Origin: JALXCG01 sp026991065 [NCBI: Gemmatimonadota bacterium]
Lineage (GTDB): Bacteria > GCA-2686955
NCBI GenBank assembly: GCA_026991065.1
Contig: JALXCG010000281.1
Span: forward strand, 1 to 6,696
DNA: 6,696 nucleotides
Reading direction: 5' to 3'
In this document: in pieces, positions 1 to 6,696 of the stretch
Numbering within the stretch: the stretch's first letter is position 1
Layout of the letters: every line of letters starts with the position of its first letter
The notes under the pieces: model-generated
Told to the model about the DNA's origin: nothing
The model's input: the letters and a program-made list of their open reading frames with translations, nothing else
Databases searched by the model: none
Made by a program: the position numbers and the translations under genes

Positions 1-1037
1 GCCCCTTCGCGCTGCAGGACGCCCACCAAGAGGAACCCGGCGATTCCGGTAAGCGCATAGGCGACCAGGTAGAAAAGCACCGGCCCAACCGCAGCACTGC
101 CGCCAACAAATGCAACCGCTATGTAACCGGCGTGGGCAACACTTGAATAGGCCAACATTCGCTTGATGCCCATCTGCGGCAGTGCGAAAAGATTCCCAAC
201 GATGATCGTGAATCCGCCCAGCAGCACAAACAGGTGTCCCGCCGCGATGTCCGCTCCCAGAACCGAGTCAAAGAGGCGAATCAAGAGCGCAAAACCAGCC
301 GCCTTGGTCGCGGTTGACATGAACGCTGCTATGGGTGCCGGGGCTCCTTGATAGGCATCGGGTGTCCACCAATGGAAGGGCACCAGAGCGACCTTGAACC
401 CCAGACCGACCACAAGAAAAGTGCCCGCGGCCGCCAGCAATGGAGAGAAGCCGTGCGCGGCCACATGGGCCTCGATGCCGCTCAGATAAAACGATCCGGT
501 CGCAACGTACGTGAGTGCCGCACCATAGACCAGGAAAGCACTCGCAAAGGCACCCAACAAAAAGTACTTCAAAGCCCCTTCGCCGGATGCCACCCGCTTC
601 CGGCTGCTTCCGGTGAGCACATAAACAGCGAGCGAATGGATCTCCAAACCAAGCAGGATTGTGATCAACTCGACCCCGTGGGTCATCACCATCACGCCCG
701 CGACGGCGACCAAAACCAATGGGAAATACTCGTATTCCTCCACCCCCTCGCGCTGCAACTGCGCATCGCTGGCCAGAACCACCAAGGCCCCAATCCCCAG
801 ATAAAGCACATCCATGATGCGCGCAAGGGCGTCGTTTACGACTGTCCCGCCGAGCAGGAGATCACTGCCAACCGCACCCGATCCCAGGACCGCAACGATC
901 GCGGCCAGCAACGTCATTGCCGCGAGGATGCGGTTCTCCGCAGGCGACTTGAAGCCCTTGACCGTTCCCAAGAGAAGAGTGGCAAGAGAGCCGCCGAAAA
1001 CTACCCACAACGGAGCCAGTGCATTCAACGCCCCCAT
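1..1037 (-). CDS. nuoN: NADH-quinone oxidoreductase subunit N, second copy (3' end outside window)
   Basis: This gene encodes an antiporter-like membrane subunit of complex I, which carries one proton pathway of the membrane arm. The 345 complete codons in the window cover roughly the first 70% of a usual NuoN (about 480-500 residues); the frame is open at base 1, so the gene is cut by the window edge. Visible family marks are the TM5 glutamate E132 (LGLEIHSLAVYV), K215 in GLGFKVALVPFHWW, the PDAYQGAP stretch near 226-233, K245 in STATKAAGF, and K292 in IKRMLAYSSVAHAGY. The TM12 lysine lies beyond the window. The ATG at 1037 was chosen because GGAGAGGGAGGG sits five bases upstream and the first residues lead into a membrane helix. 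The start overlaps the end of nuoM by 13 bases, so translation is probably coupled. The protein differs clearly from the NuoN at 5247-6695: over the 45 residues from GLGFK to TM8 about 29 match, so this is not a recent duplicate. Identification is very secure; the reason for two copies is unknown. Confidence 0.95.
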   Translation of the reverse strand, partial: MGALNALAPLWVVFGGSLATLLLGTVKGFKSPAENRILAAMTLLAAIVAVLGSGAVGSDLLLGGTVVNDALARIMDVLYLGIGALVVLASDAQLQREGVEEYEYFPLVLVAVAGVMVMTHGVELITILLGLEIHSLAVYVLTGSSRKRVASGEGALKYFLLGAFASAFLVYGAALTYVATGSFYLSGIEAHVAAHGFSPLLAAAGTFLVVGLGFKVALVPFHWWTPDAYQGAPAPIAAFMSTATKAAGFALLIRLFDSVLGADIAAGHLFVLLGGFTIIVGNLFALPQMGIKRMLAYSSVAHAGYIAVAFVGGSAAVGPVLFYLVAYALTGIAGFLLVGVLQREG

Positions 1038-2554
1038 GGCTGCCCTCCCTCTCCGTTGAAACTCAGCGCAACGGGCTGCTCCACCGCCATGATGACCTCA
1101 TCTGTTGTGGTCTGAATCAAGTTCACAAACGGGGATGGGTAGATGCCAATCCAGAACATCAGCACCAGCAAAGGCGCCAGGATCCAGCCCTCTCTCCCCA
1201 GTAACTCTTTTGTTTTCCGCAAGTGTTCATGCCGCACCGGCCCCAACATGGCGCGTTGGTACATCCGCAGCATGTAGACCGCGGAGAGGACCACGCCGGA
1301 AGTTCCAATCACGGCGAAAAGCGGGCTGGTCCGCATGGCCCCGACCAAGATGAGGAACTCGCCGACAAATCCATTGAGCCAGGGAAGACCGATGGATGAG
1401 AGCGTAACGACCAAGAGATAGAAAGCGAGCAACGGAACCACGCCGGCCAGCCCCCCCATCGCCCCAAGATCGCGTGTGTGCAGGCGCTCATAGACCATTC
1501 CCACCATGAGGAAAAGCGCGCCGGTCGAGATTCCATGGTTCACCATTTGCAGAATCGCACCGGAGACCGACTGCTGGTTCAGAGCGAATATCCCCAATAC
1601 GACAAAGCCGAGGTGGCTGATCGAACTGTAGGCGACGAGTTTCTTCAGATCATCCTGGGCCAGTGCCAAAAGCGCCCCATAGACAATACCAATCACGCCG
1701 AGCAGCATGCCGAAGGGAGCAAATGCAGTCGTCGCAGCCGGAAAGAGCGGCAAAAGAAAACGGACAAAACCGTAGGTCCCCATCTTCAGCAATACGCCGG
1801 CCAGCATCACACTGCCGGCGGTCGGCGCCTGCACATGTGCGTCCGGCAGCCAGGTGTGAAACGGAACGACCGGCACCTTGATTGCGAACGCAACGAAGAA
1901 GGCGGCAAAGAGCCAGCCCTGCGCCCCCGCCGGAACACCCCAAGCGAGCAACTCAGGTAGATCGGTCGTGAAGTGACCAGTGGCCTGCGCATGCATCACG
2001 GTCAAGGCGACAATGGCGACCAGCATAAAGAGCGAGCCCACCATGGTAAAAAGGAAGAACTTCACCGCGGCGTAGATGCGCGCCTCGCCACCCCATATCC
2101 CGATCAGCAGGGCCATCGGCACCAGCATGATCTCCCAGAACACATAGAAGAGAACCAAATCCAGAGCGATGAACACCCCAAGCAGCGCGGCTTCGAGAAA
2201 GAGCAGGAACGCATAGAATTCGGGAACACGGTCACGGATCATGCTCTTGGATGCGTGCATTGCCAAGGGGGTGATCAGCCCGGTGAGCAGCATCATGATC
2301 ATCGACATGCCATCCACGCCGACATGGTAGCCAACGCCCCACTGCGGGATCCAGGCGGCTTGCTCTACCAGGTGAAACCCTGGCGATCCAACCGGGAATG
2401 CGGCATAAGCCGCCAGCACCAGTAGACCGGTAACCCAGGTTGCCCCCAACGCAACACGCCGAGCCAGATTCGGCAATGCCGAGAGAGCCAGTGTGGCAAT
2501 CCCGCCGATCATCGGCAGGACAATGAGCGCGCTCAGAATCGGAAAGTTCTGCAT
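1025..2554 (-). CDS. nuoM: NADH-quinone oxidoreductase subunit M
   Basis: NuoM is the middle antiporter-like subunit of the complex I membrane arm and pumps protons across the cytoplasmic membrane. The 509-residue product matches the family's usual length (about 490-520) and looks complete. The expected channel residues are all present: E141 in VFWEIMLVPM (TM5), K226 in FAIKVPVVPFHTWLPDAH (TM7), K257 in GVLLKMGTYGF (TM8), H340 in MVNHGIS, and the TM12 acid E399 in NGFVGEF. A glutamate at that last position, instead of the lysine of NuoL and NuoN, separates NuoM from its paralogues. DDLKKLVAYSSISHLGF at 301-317 is also typical. The ATG lies two bases after the nuoL stop and has a purine-rich GGGGGAGGG eight bases upstream, inside the nuoL end. 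The gene overlaps nuoN2 by 13 bases at its 3' end. Nothing in the sequence suggests loss of function. Confidence 0.98.
   Translation of the reverse strand: MQNFPILSALIVLPMIGGIATLALSALPNLARRVALGATWVTGLLVLAAYAAFPVGSPGFHLVEQAAWIPQWGVGYHVGVDGMSMIMMLLTGLITPLAMHASKSMIRDRVPEFYAFLLFLEAALLGVFIALDLVLFYVFWEIMLVPMALLIGIWGGEARIYAAVKFFLFTMVGSLFMLVAIVALTVMHAQATGHFTTDLPELLAWGVPAGAQGWLFAAFFVAFAIKVPVVPFHTWLPDAHVQAPTAGSVMLAGVLLKMGTYGFVRFLLPLFPAATTAFAPFGMLLGVIGIVYGALLALAQDDLKKLVAYSSISHLGFVVLGIFALNQQSVSGAILQMVNHGISTGALFLMVGMVYERLHTRDLGAMGGLAGVVPLLAFYLLVVTLSSIGLPWLNGFVGEFLILVGAMRTSPLFAVIGTSGVVLSAVYMLRMYQRAMLGPVRHEHLRKTKELLGREGWILAPLLVLMFWIGIYPSPFVNLIQTTTDEVIMAVEQPVALSFNGEGGQPWGR
1043..1054 (-). promoter_or_regulatory. 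Ribosome binding site of nuoN copy 2
   Basis: GGAGAGGGAGGG on the minus strand ends five bases before the ATG at 1037 and lies within the last codons of nuoM. It decides this start over the ATG at 1024, which directly follows the nuoM stop (TGAATG) but is in a different frame that does not encode NuoN. Confidence 0.75.
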
Positions 2555-2556
2555 TG

Positions 2557-4425
2557 TTAGGACCCTCCCCCAACCAGCACGTAGGCCAGGGTTGCCACGA
2601 CCCCGATAGCCATCGAGAGGATGTAAGTGGGGATCCGTCCACTCTGCTCGACACTCATCGCGCCCCCAATGTTCCCAACCAGTCGGGCCAATCCGTTGAC
2701 CGCACCGTCGATCAATCCCTTATCCAGAACCCGCAGGAGCAAGCGTGAGCCACGCATCACTGGTTGCACCACCAACCACTCGTAGATCTCGTCGACATAC
2801 CACTTATTGAGCAGAACTCGATGGAAGCGGGCGAAGCGCTCATAAAGTGCGTCCCGCGGGACACCATCGCGCTTTCTGTAGGTCGCATGAGCCAACCAGA
2901 CTCCGGAGAGAGAAACCGCCGCCGAAAGCAGCAGAAGCGCATTGTGCGACATCCCCCCCTCATGCCCCGCGCCCAGTTCGGCATGACCGCCGGCCGCATG
3001 AGCGCCCTCGAGAAAACCGGGAACGTTGAAGAACCCGCCGATCAACGCCAATGTTCCAAGCACCAACAAGGGCGTGGTCATCGTTGCCGGCGACTCGTGT
3101 GGGTGGGCATTGCGAGCCCGCAATTCGCCTTCAAAGGTGAGGAAATAGAGTCGAAAAGTGTAAAAAGCCGTGAGGAATGCGGTAAACAGGCCCACCACGA
3201 AGAGCAGCGTGTGCCCGCCGTGGAGCGCGGCGCCGAGGATTTCATCCTTGGACCAGAAGCCGGCAAAAGGCGGCACACCGGCCAGGGCGAACGATGCGAC
3301 CAGAAATGTCAGGGAGGTCTGCGGCAGATAGCGGCGCAGCCCACCCATCTGGCGGATGTCCTGTTCCTCGTGCATCGCGTGAATCACCGATCCTGCTCCC
3401 AAGAAGAGACAGGCCTTGAAGAACGCGTGAGTTACCAGGTGAAACATGGCGGCACCGAAGGCCCCTACGCCAACCCCCAGTACCATGTAACCAAGTTGGC
3501 TCACGGTGGAGTAGGCCAGCACCTTCTTGATGTCATTCTGTACCAGCCCGATGGTCGCCGCCAGCAGTGCCGTGGCACAGCCAATGACGGCAACTGTCTG
3601 CATCGCCACGGCGGATCCAAGAAAAAGCGGCGCCGAGCGCACCATCATGTAAACGCCGGCCGTCACCATCGTGGCGGCGTGGATCAAGGCAGAAACCGGG
3701 GTCGGACCCTCCATGGCGTCCGGCAGCCAGATATAAAGCGGCACCTGCGCTGACTTGCCGGTCGCCCCGACGAAGAGAAGAAGCGGTATTGCAGTTGCCA
3801 TGGCAAGCGGCAGCCGTGACTGCAGCGCTCCGATCTCGGCGATATTAAGGGTTCCGAGATTCACAAAAAGCAGCATCAGCGCCAAACTGAATCCAAAATC
3901 ACCCACGCGATTGACGATGAAAGCCTTCTTACCGGCGTTCGCTGCTGAATCCCGCTCGAACCAGAACCCAATCAGAAGGTAACTGGCCAATCCCACAGCT
4001 TCCCAGAAGACAAAAAGAAGGAGATAGTTGCCGGCCAAGACCAACATGGTCATCGAGAAGACAAAGAAATTCAAATAGGCAAAGAACCGTGGGTACCGCG
4101 GATCTCCGTGCATGTAACCAACGCTGTAGATGTGGATCAGTGTCGAGATCCCCGTTACTACCATCAACATGACCGCTGTTAGCCGGTCCGCCACAAGGTA
4201 AATCGAAGTCTGAAACGACCCGGCCACAATCCAGGGAAAAAGATCTGCCGAAAGTTCCGCGCCACCCCAGACCTTGGCAAAGACCGCGCAACTTGCCAAG
4301 AAACTCATGAGCACCGCGACAATCGCGGGCAGATGGGCATCTTCGCCCAATTGCCGGCTGGCGAAGCCAATGAACAAAACCCCACCAAGCGGGAAAAGCG
4401 GTATCAGCGGCAGCAAGAGATCCAC
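2557..4425 (-). CDS. nuoL: NADH-quinone oxidoreductase subunit L
   Basis: NuoL is the distal antiporter-like subunit of complex I; besides its proton channel it carries a long lateral helix that runs along NuoM and NuoN. The product from the GTG at 4425 has 622 residues, a normal NuoL length. Channel residues seen are E142 in FVFWEAVGLASYLLIGF, D176 in NRVGDFGFS, K224 in GATGKSAQVPLYIWLPDAM, H248 in SALIHAATMVTAGVY, K300/K301 in QNDIKKVLAYSTVSQLGYM, H333 in VTHAFFKA and K393 in WSKDEIL. The lateral-helix region is about residues 517-595 (including KWYVDEIYEW and the amphipathic part after it), followed by a final membrane helix at about 597-618. A loop at 441-494 is rich in histidine, glycine and alanine. 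The frame stays open upstream to a possible start at 4557, but those 44 extra residues lie over nuoK and are not NuoL-like, whereas MDLLLPLIPLFPLGG is a typical NuoL N-terminus. GGAAAGGG lies eight bases before the GTG. The gene starts 19 bases after nuoK. Confidence 0.97.
   Translation of the reverse strand: MDLLLPLIPLFPLGGVLFIGFASRQLGEDAHLPAIVAVLMSFLASCAVFAKVWGGAELSADLFPWIVAGSFQTSIYLVADRLTAVMLMVVTGISTLIHIYSVGYMHGDPRYPRFFAYLNFFVFSMTMLVLAGNYLLLFVFWEAVGLASYLLIGFWFERDSAANAGKKAFIVNRVGDFGFSLALMLLFVNLGTLNIAEIGALQSRLPLAMATAIPLLLFVGATGKSAQVPLYIWLPDAMEGPTPVSALIHAATMVTAGVYMMVRSAPLFLGSAVAMQTVAVIGCATALLAATIGLVQNDIKKVLAYSTVSQLGYMVLGVGVGAFGAAMFHLVTHAFFKACLFLGAGSVIHAMHEEQDIRQMGGLRRYLPQTSLTFLVASFALAGVPPFAGFWSKDEILGAALHGGHTLLFVVGLFTAFLTAFYTFRLYFLTFEGELRARNAHPHESPATMTTPLLVLGTLALIGGFFNVPGFLEGAHAAGGHAELGAGHEGGMSHNALLLLSAAVSLSGVWLAHATYRKRDGVPRDALYERFARFHRVLLNKWYVDEIYEWLVVQPVMRGSRLLLRVLDKGLIDGAVNGLARLVGNIGGAMSVEQSGRIPTYILSMAIGVVATLAYVLVGGGS
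2563..2571 (-). promoter_or_regulatory. Ribosome binding site of nuoM
   Basis: GGGGGAGGG on the minus strand, eight bases before the nuoM ATG, contains a good match to the Shine-Dalgarno core. It also encodes the glycines at the end of NuoL, so the two functions share the same bases. Confidence 0.7.
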
Positions 4426-4433
4426 GTCGCAAG

Positions 4434-4441
4434 CCCTTTCC
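4434..4441 (-). promoter_or_regulatory. Ribosome binding site deciding the GTG start of nuoL
   Basis: GGAAAGGG on the minus strand sits eight bases before the GTG at 4425, in the 19-base gap after nuoK. It is only a moderate match to the Shine-Dalgarno core, but its spacing and the NuoL-like N-terminus after the GTG support this start. Confidence 0.6.
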
Positions 4442-4444
4442 GAG

Positions 4445-4747
4445 TCAACCTCGCAAGAAGTTGATCGCGCCGACGTCCAGTGTGCCGCGCGTGCGATGAG
4501 TGAGCACGATGAGCGCCAGCCCGACGGCAACTTCCGCCCCCGCCAGAGCCAAAACAAAGAGCATCGCGGCAGGTGCTTCCGCGCCCCCGTGCAGCCGCGC
4601 TCCCGTCAGCAGAACCAAGTTGCCCGCGTTCAGCATCAGTTCCACCCCCATGAAAAGGTGTAGCGCGTTCCGCCGCGTCATCACGACCAGGGCACCCAAG
4701 GCAAAAAGCAAGGCACTGAGAACGAGATACCATGCGAGTGGAATCAT
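4445..4747 (-). CDS. nuoK: NADH-quinone oxidoreductase subunit K
   Basis: NuoK is a small three-helix membrane subunit that, with NuoJ and NuoA, links the quinone-binding end of complex I to the antiporter-like subunits; its two buried glutamates are part of the proton path. The product is exactly 100 residues, the usual length. Both glutamates are at the expected places: E36 in FMGVELMLNAGNLVLL and E72 in LALAGAEVAVGLALIV. The ending DVGAINFLRG is also typical of the family. The ATG shares four bases with the nuoJ stop (ATGA), which points to translational coupling, and GAGGAG lies seven bases upstream inside nuoJ. A length of 100 with this motif spacing favours NuoK over the related MrpC-type antiporter subunit. 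Confidence 0.98.
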   Translation of the reverse strand: MIPLAWYLVLSALLFALGALVVMTRRNALHLFMGVELMLNAGNLVLLTGARLHGGAEAPAAMLFVLALAGAEVAVGLALIVLTHRTRGTLDVGAINFLRG

Positions 4748-5244
4748 GACTCTTCTCCTCGTCGTGCCAGCACCACGACACCCACCATTGCTACCAACAG
4801 CAAGACCGACACCAACTCGAAGGGGAACAGATCGGCAGAGAAAATCTGCTCGGCGATTGCTCTCAGGTCCGCGCTTGATCCCGCCGCAGCCGCTGAGGAG
4901 AGATCCGCGCGCAATGCAACGTTCGCCAGCAGACCGAACAGAAGCGCCGCCACCAGCAGCGCAACCCCAAACACCGGTCGATTGCGATGGAGGGGACCAT
5001 GCTCTTCCGAACGCCTCACAAACATCGTGACAAAAAGGAAAAGAACCATGATCGCGCCGGCGTACACGATCACCTGGAGTGCCGCAATCACCGGCGCAAC
5101 CAACTGCAGATAGAGGCCCGCCAAAGCCACCATCGTCATAACCAAAGCCAGCGCTCCATCAATGGGATCCCGCCGTAGCAGGAGCATTCCTGCGCCAAGA
5201 AGCGCAATCACAGAAAGCAGCAGAAAGAGCAATTGAGGAACCAT
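4744..5244 (-). CDS. nuoJ: NADH-quinone oxidoreductase subunit J
   Basis: NuoJ is a five-helix membrane subunit next to NuoH, NuoA and NuoK; its third helix is thought to change shape during coupling of quinone reduction to proton transfer. The product is 166 residues, within the family range of about 165-200. The diagnostic third helix is AALQVIVYAGAIMVLFLFV (residues 54-72), with the conserved Y61 and G63. The C-terminal helix ELVSVLLLVAMVGVVVLARR (143-162) is also characteristic. Between them lie a charged loop at about 77-90 and a variable Ala/Ser-rich stretch at about 115-125. The ATG follows the nuoN1 stop by only two bases. I see no good Shine-Dalgarno sequence (the bases before it read CTGGGGCGCTAGCG), so it probably depends on ribosomes finishing nuoN1. 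The 3' end overlaps nuoK by four bases. Confidence 0.97.
   Translation of the reverse strand: MVPQLLFLLLSVIALLGAGMLLLRRDPIDGALALVMTMVALAGLYLQLVAPVIAALQVIVYAGAIMVLFLFVTMFVRRSEEHGPLHRNRPVFGVALLVAALLFGLLANVALRADLSSAAAAGSSADLRAIAEQIFSADLFPFELVSVLLLVAMVGVVVLARRGEES
4755..4760 (-). promoter_or_regulatory. Ribosome binding site of nuoK
   Basis: GAGGAG on the minus strand lies seven bases before the nuoK ATG, within the last codons of nuoJ. It supports independent as well as coupled initiation at the ATGA overlap. Confidence 0.65.
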
Positions 5245-5246
5245 CG

Positions 5247-6696
5247 CTAGCGCCCCAGAAAGAGTAGAGAGGAGAGATTCGCAACCTGCTCGACCGCCCC
5301 CCAGGGAATACCGAAAACCAAGGTCACCGCCGCCAGTGTGACAGTCAGCCCGGTCGCCAATTGCGGGAAACGCCCTCTGGGTGCTGCATCCGGAACAGCG
5401 CCGAAGACCATCGCCTTTGCAACCCTGAAATAGTAGTACAGCGCGATGACTGAGTTAATCGCGCCGATCCCCGCCAACCACCAGTTGTGCTGCCGGATGA
5501 CTTCGGCGAAAACATAGTACTTCCCAAGAAACCCGACCGATGGTGGCAATCCGGTCAATGAGTAAAGGAAAATGACCATGGCGCCGGTCAGCCACGGCGC
5601 TTCTCCAGCAATGCCGCTGTAGTCGGCAAGATCTACTGAGCCGGTCCGCTCCTGAATGGCAATAACCACCAGAAACGCCCCGAGGTTCATGATCAGGTAG
5701 GCAAGCATATAGACATTGATTGCATGAACACCCGCCGGGGAGAGCGCCGACACGGCCATCAGAACAAACCCGACATGGGCGATGGAGCTATAGGCCAGCA
5801 GACGTTTCATGTTTGTCTGCCGAACCGCGCCGAGATTCCCGATGGTCATGGTTCCCGCCGCCAGAATCCCCACCAGCAATGGCCAGTCGAGCCCCCCCAG
5901 GAAGGTCCAAAAACCCTCGCCGGTACTCGGATTGCTCAGCAAGGTGATGAGAAAGCGAGTCAAGATCGCGAAACCGGCGGCCTTCGGCGCAACCGTGAAA
6001 AACGCGGTTACGGGAGTGGGCGCCCCCTCGTACACATCCGGCGCCCAGAAATGGAAGGGAACGCACGCAATCTTGAAGCCAAGCCCCCCGATCACCATGA
6101 CCAGAGCGAGGAAAAGGGTCAATGGATGCGGATTGCCGGCATAGAGGATTTGGTTTGCTTCCACCAATGAAGTGGTGCCGGTCAAGCCGTAGATATAGGA
6201 CAGGCCGAAGATCATTACTGCGGCGGACACCGATCCATAGAGCACATATTTCAACGACGCCTCTACCGACCGCCGATCGCTCCGTCCAAAGCCAGCCATG
6301 ACATAGGATGCGAGACTGACAAACTCGATGCTGATCACCATTGACACCAGGTTGGTAGCCCGGGCAACCAGCATCATTCCCAGCACCGAACCCAGGGCCA
6401 GAGTGTAGTACTCCGCACGATCCTTCGGCTTGATCTCGTGGCTCATCATCGTGGCGAAAACAAAAAGAACCGTCGCCAGGAGAAAGATCACACCAAAGAA
6501 ACTGGCGAACGGATCCGCGGCCAACATCGTGTCGAAGAGGGCTCGCGGCTCCTTCCAGAACCCGGCAACGCTCGCCAAGAGGGCGGCCCCCACACCCCCC
6601 AAGACCACGACCTCGACCGGCCCCTGACGCTTCGCCCGACCTCGCAGAAAGATCAGGTCGAGCAACAGAATCAGGACAATCGTCACGGTCACCAAC
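5247..6696 (-). CDS. nuoN: NADH-quinone oxidoreductase subunit N, first copy (5' end outside window)
   Basis: This is an antiporter-like proton-pumping subunit of complex I. There are 482 residues in the window, close to a full NuoN, but the frame is open to the right edge. The TTG at 6695 is unlikely to be the start: the visible protein begins inside the first membrane helix (VTVTIVLILLLDLIFL), and alignment by eye with known NuoN suggests ten to fifteen missing residues. Numbered from that TTG, the channel residues are E124 in VISIEFVSLASYVMAGFGR, K208 in GLGFKIACVPFHFWAPD, K238 in FFTVAPKAAGFAIL, K297 in MKRLLAYSSIAHVGF and K392 in PPSVGFLGKYYVF (TM12). All positions expected for a working NuoN are therefore kept. 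The FTVAPKAAGF version of TM8 differs from STATKAAGF in the other copy, so the two come from separate NuoN types. A nuoN directly before nuoJ is unusual, because nuoI or nuoH normally stands there. The TAG stop is two bases before nuoJ. Confidence 0.96.
   Translation of the reverse strand, partial: LVTVTIVLILLLDLIFLRGRAKRQGPVEVVVLGGVGAALLASVAGFWKEPRALFDTMLAADPFASFFGVIFLLATVLFVFATMMSHEIKPKDRAEYYTLALGSVLGMMLVARATNLVSMVISIEFVSLASYVMAGFGRSDRRSVEASLKYVLYGSVSAAVMIFGLSYIYGLTGTTSLVEANQILYAGNPHPLTLFLALVMVIGGLGFKIACVPFHFWAPDVYEGAPTPVTAFFTVAPKAAGFAILTRFLITLLSNPSTGEGFWTFLGGLDWPLLVGILAAGTMTIGNLGAVRQTNMKRLLAYSSIAHVGFVLMAVSALSPAGVHAINVYMLAYLIMNLGAFLVVIAIQERTGSVDLADYSGIAGEAPWLTGAMVIFLYSLTGLPPSVGFLGKYYVFAEVIRQHNWWLAGIGAINSVIALYYYFRVAKAMVFGAVPDAAPRGRFPQLATGLTVTLAAVTLVFGIPWGAVEQVANLSSLLFLGR

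Noticed and set aside
348-1115. A 255-codon plus-strand open frame opposite nuoN2 and the end of nuoM.
   Set aside because: It has the same shadow composition and no family motifs, while the opposite strand encodes an unmistakable NuoN.
2764-3753. A 329-codon plus-strand open frame opposite nuoL.
   Set aside because: The predicted protein is rich in His, Gln, Arg and Gly with no recognisable domain, and it lies wholly opposite a well-conserved gene. It is a by-product of GC-rich codon usage on the other strand.
4426-4557. A 44-residue N-terminal extension of NuoL from an upstream start at 4557.
   Set aside because: It would overlap nuoK by more than 100 bases, is Arg/Ser/Cys-rich and unlike NuoL, and the GTG at 4425 gives the normal N-terminus and length.
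6693-6695. TTG as the start codon of nuoN1.
   Set aside because: It lies at the very edge of the window and would begin the protein inside the first membrane helix; the true start is most likely just outside.
1-6696. An Mrp-type cation/proton antiporter or a membrane-bound hydrogenase module in place of complex I.
   Set aside because: The J-K-L-M-N set with NuoK of 100 residues, the NuoJ third-helix motif and a NuoL with lateral helix is that of complex I. Without the upstream genes I cannot say whether the enzyme has the NADH-oxidising NuoEFG part or uses another electron donor.

Overview
The window is a six-gene stretch of a complex I (NADH:quinone oxidoreductase, nuo) operon, all on the minus strand and packed almost without gaps. 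In transcription order (right to left) it holds nuoN copy 1 (5' end beyond the window), nuoJ, nuoK, nuoL, nuoM and nuoN copy 2 (3' end beyond the window). Every gene was recognised from its translated membrane segments and its conserved charged residues, not from a database search.

The organism is a bacterium with fairly GC-rich DNA. A nuoJKLMN order with short overlaps and a GTG-started nuoL occurs widely, so the phylum cannot be fixed from this window. The sequence style would fit lineages such as Acidobacteriota, Gemmatimonadota, the former Deltaproteobacteria or FCB-group phyla, but that is a low-confidence impression.

Layout: 6695-5247 is nuoN1; 5244-4744 nuoJ; 4747-4445 nuoK (ATGA overlap with nuoJ); 4425-2557 nuoL (GTG start preceded by a Shine-Dalgarno-like GGAAAGGG); 2554-1025 nuoM; 1037-1 nuoN2 (13-base overlap with nuoM). 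The largest gap between genes is 19 bases. I see no promoter, terminator, RNA gene, repeat array or mobile element. The genes are most likely read from one transcript that starts outside the window.

Together the products form most of the membrane arm of complex I. NuoL, NuoM and NuoN are the three antiporter-like proton-pumping subunits. NuoK and NuoJ link them to the quinone-reducing end. The missing membrane subunits (NuoA, NuoH) and the peripheral arm must lie elsewhere, probably upstream. The one unusual point is that two clearly different NuoN proteins flank nuoJKLM in the same operon, and both keep the residues expected of a working proton channel as far as they can be seen. The rest of the window looks like ordinary housekeeping bioenergetics.
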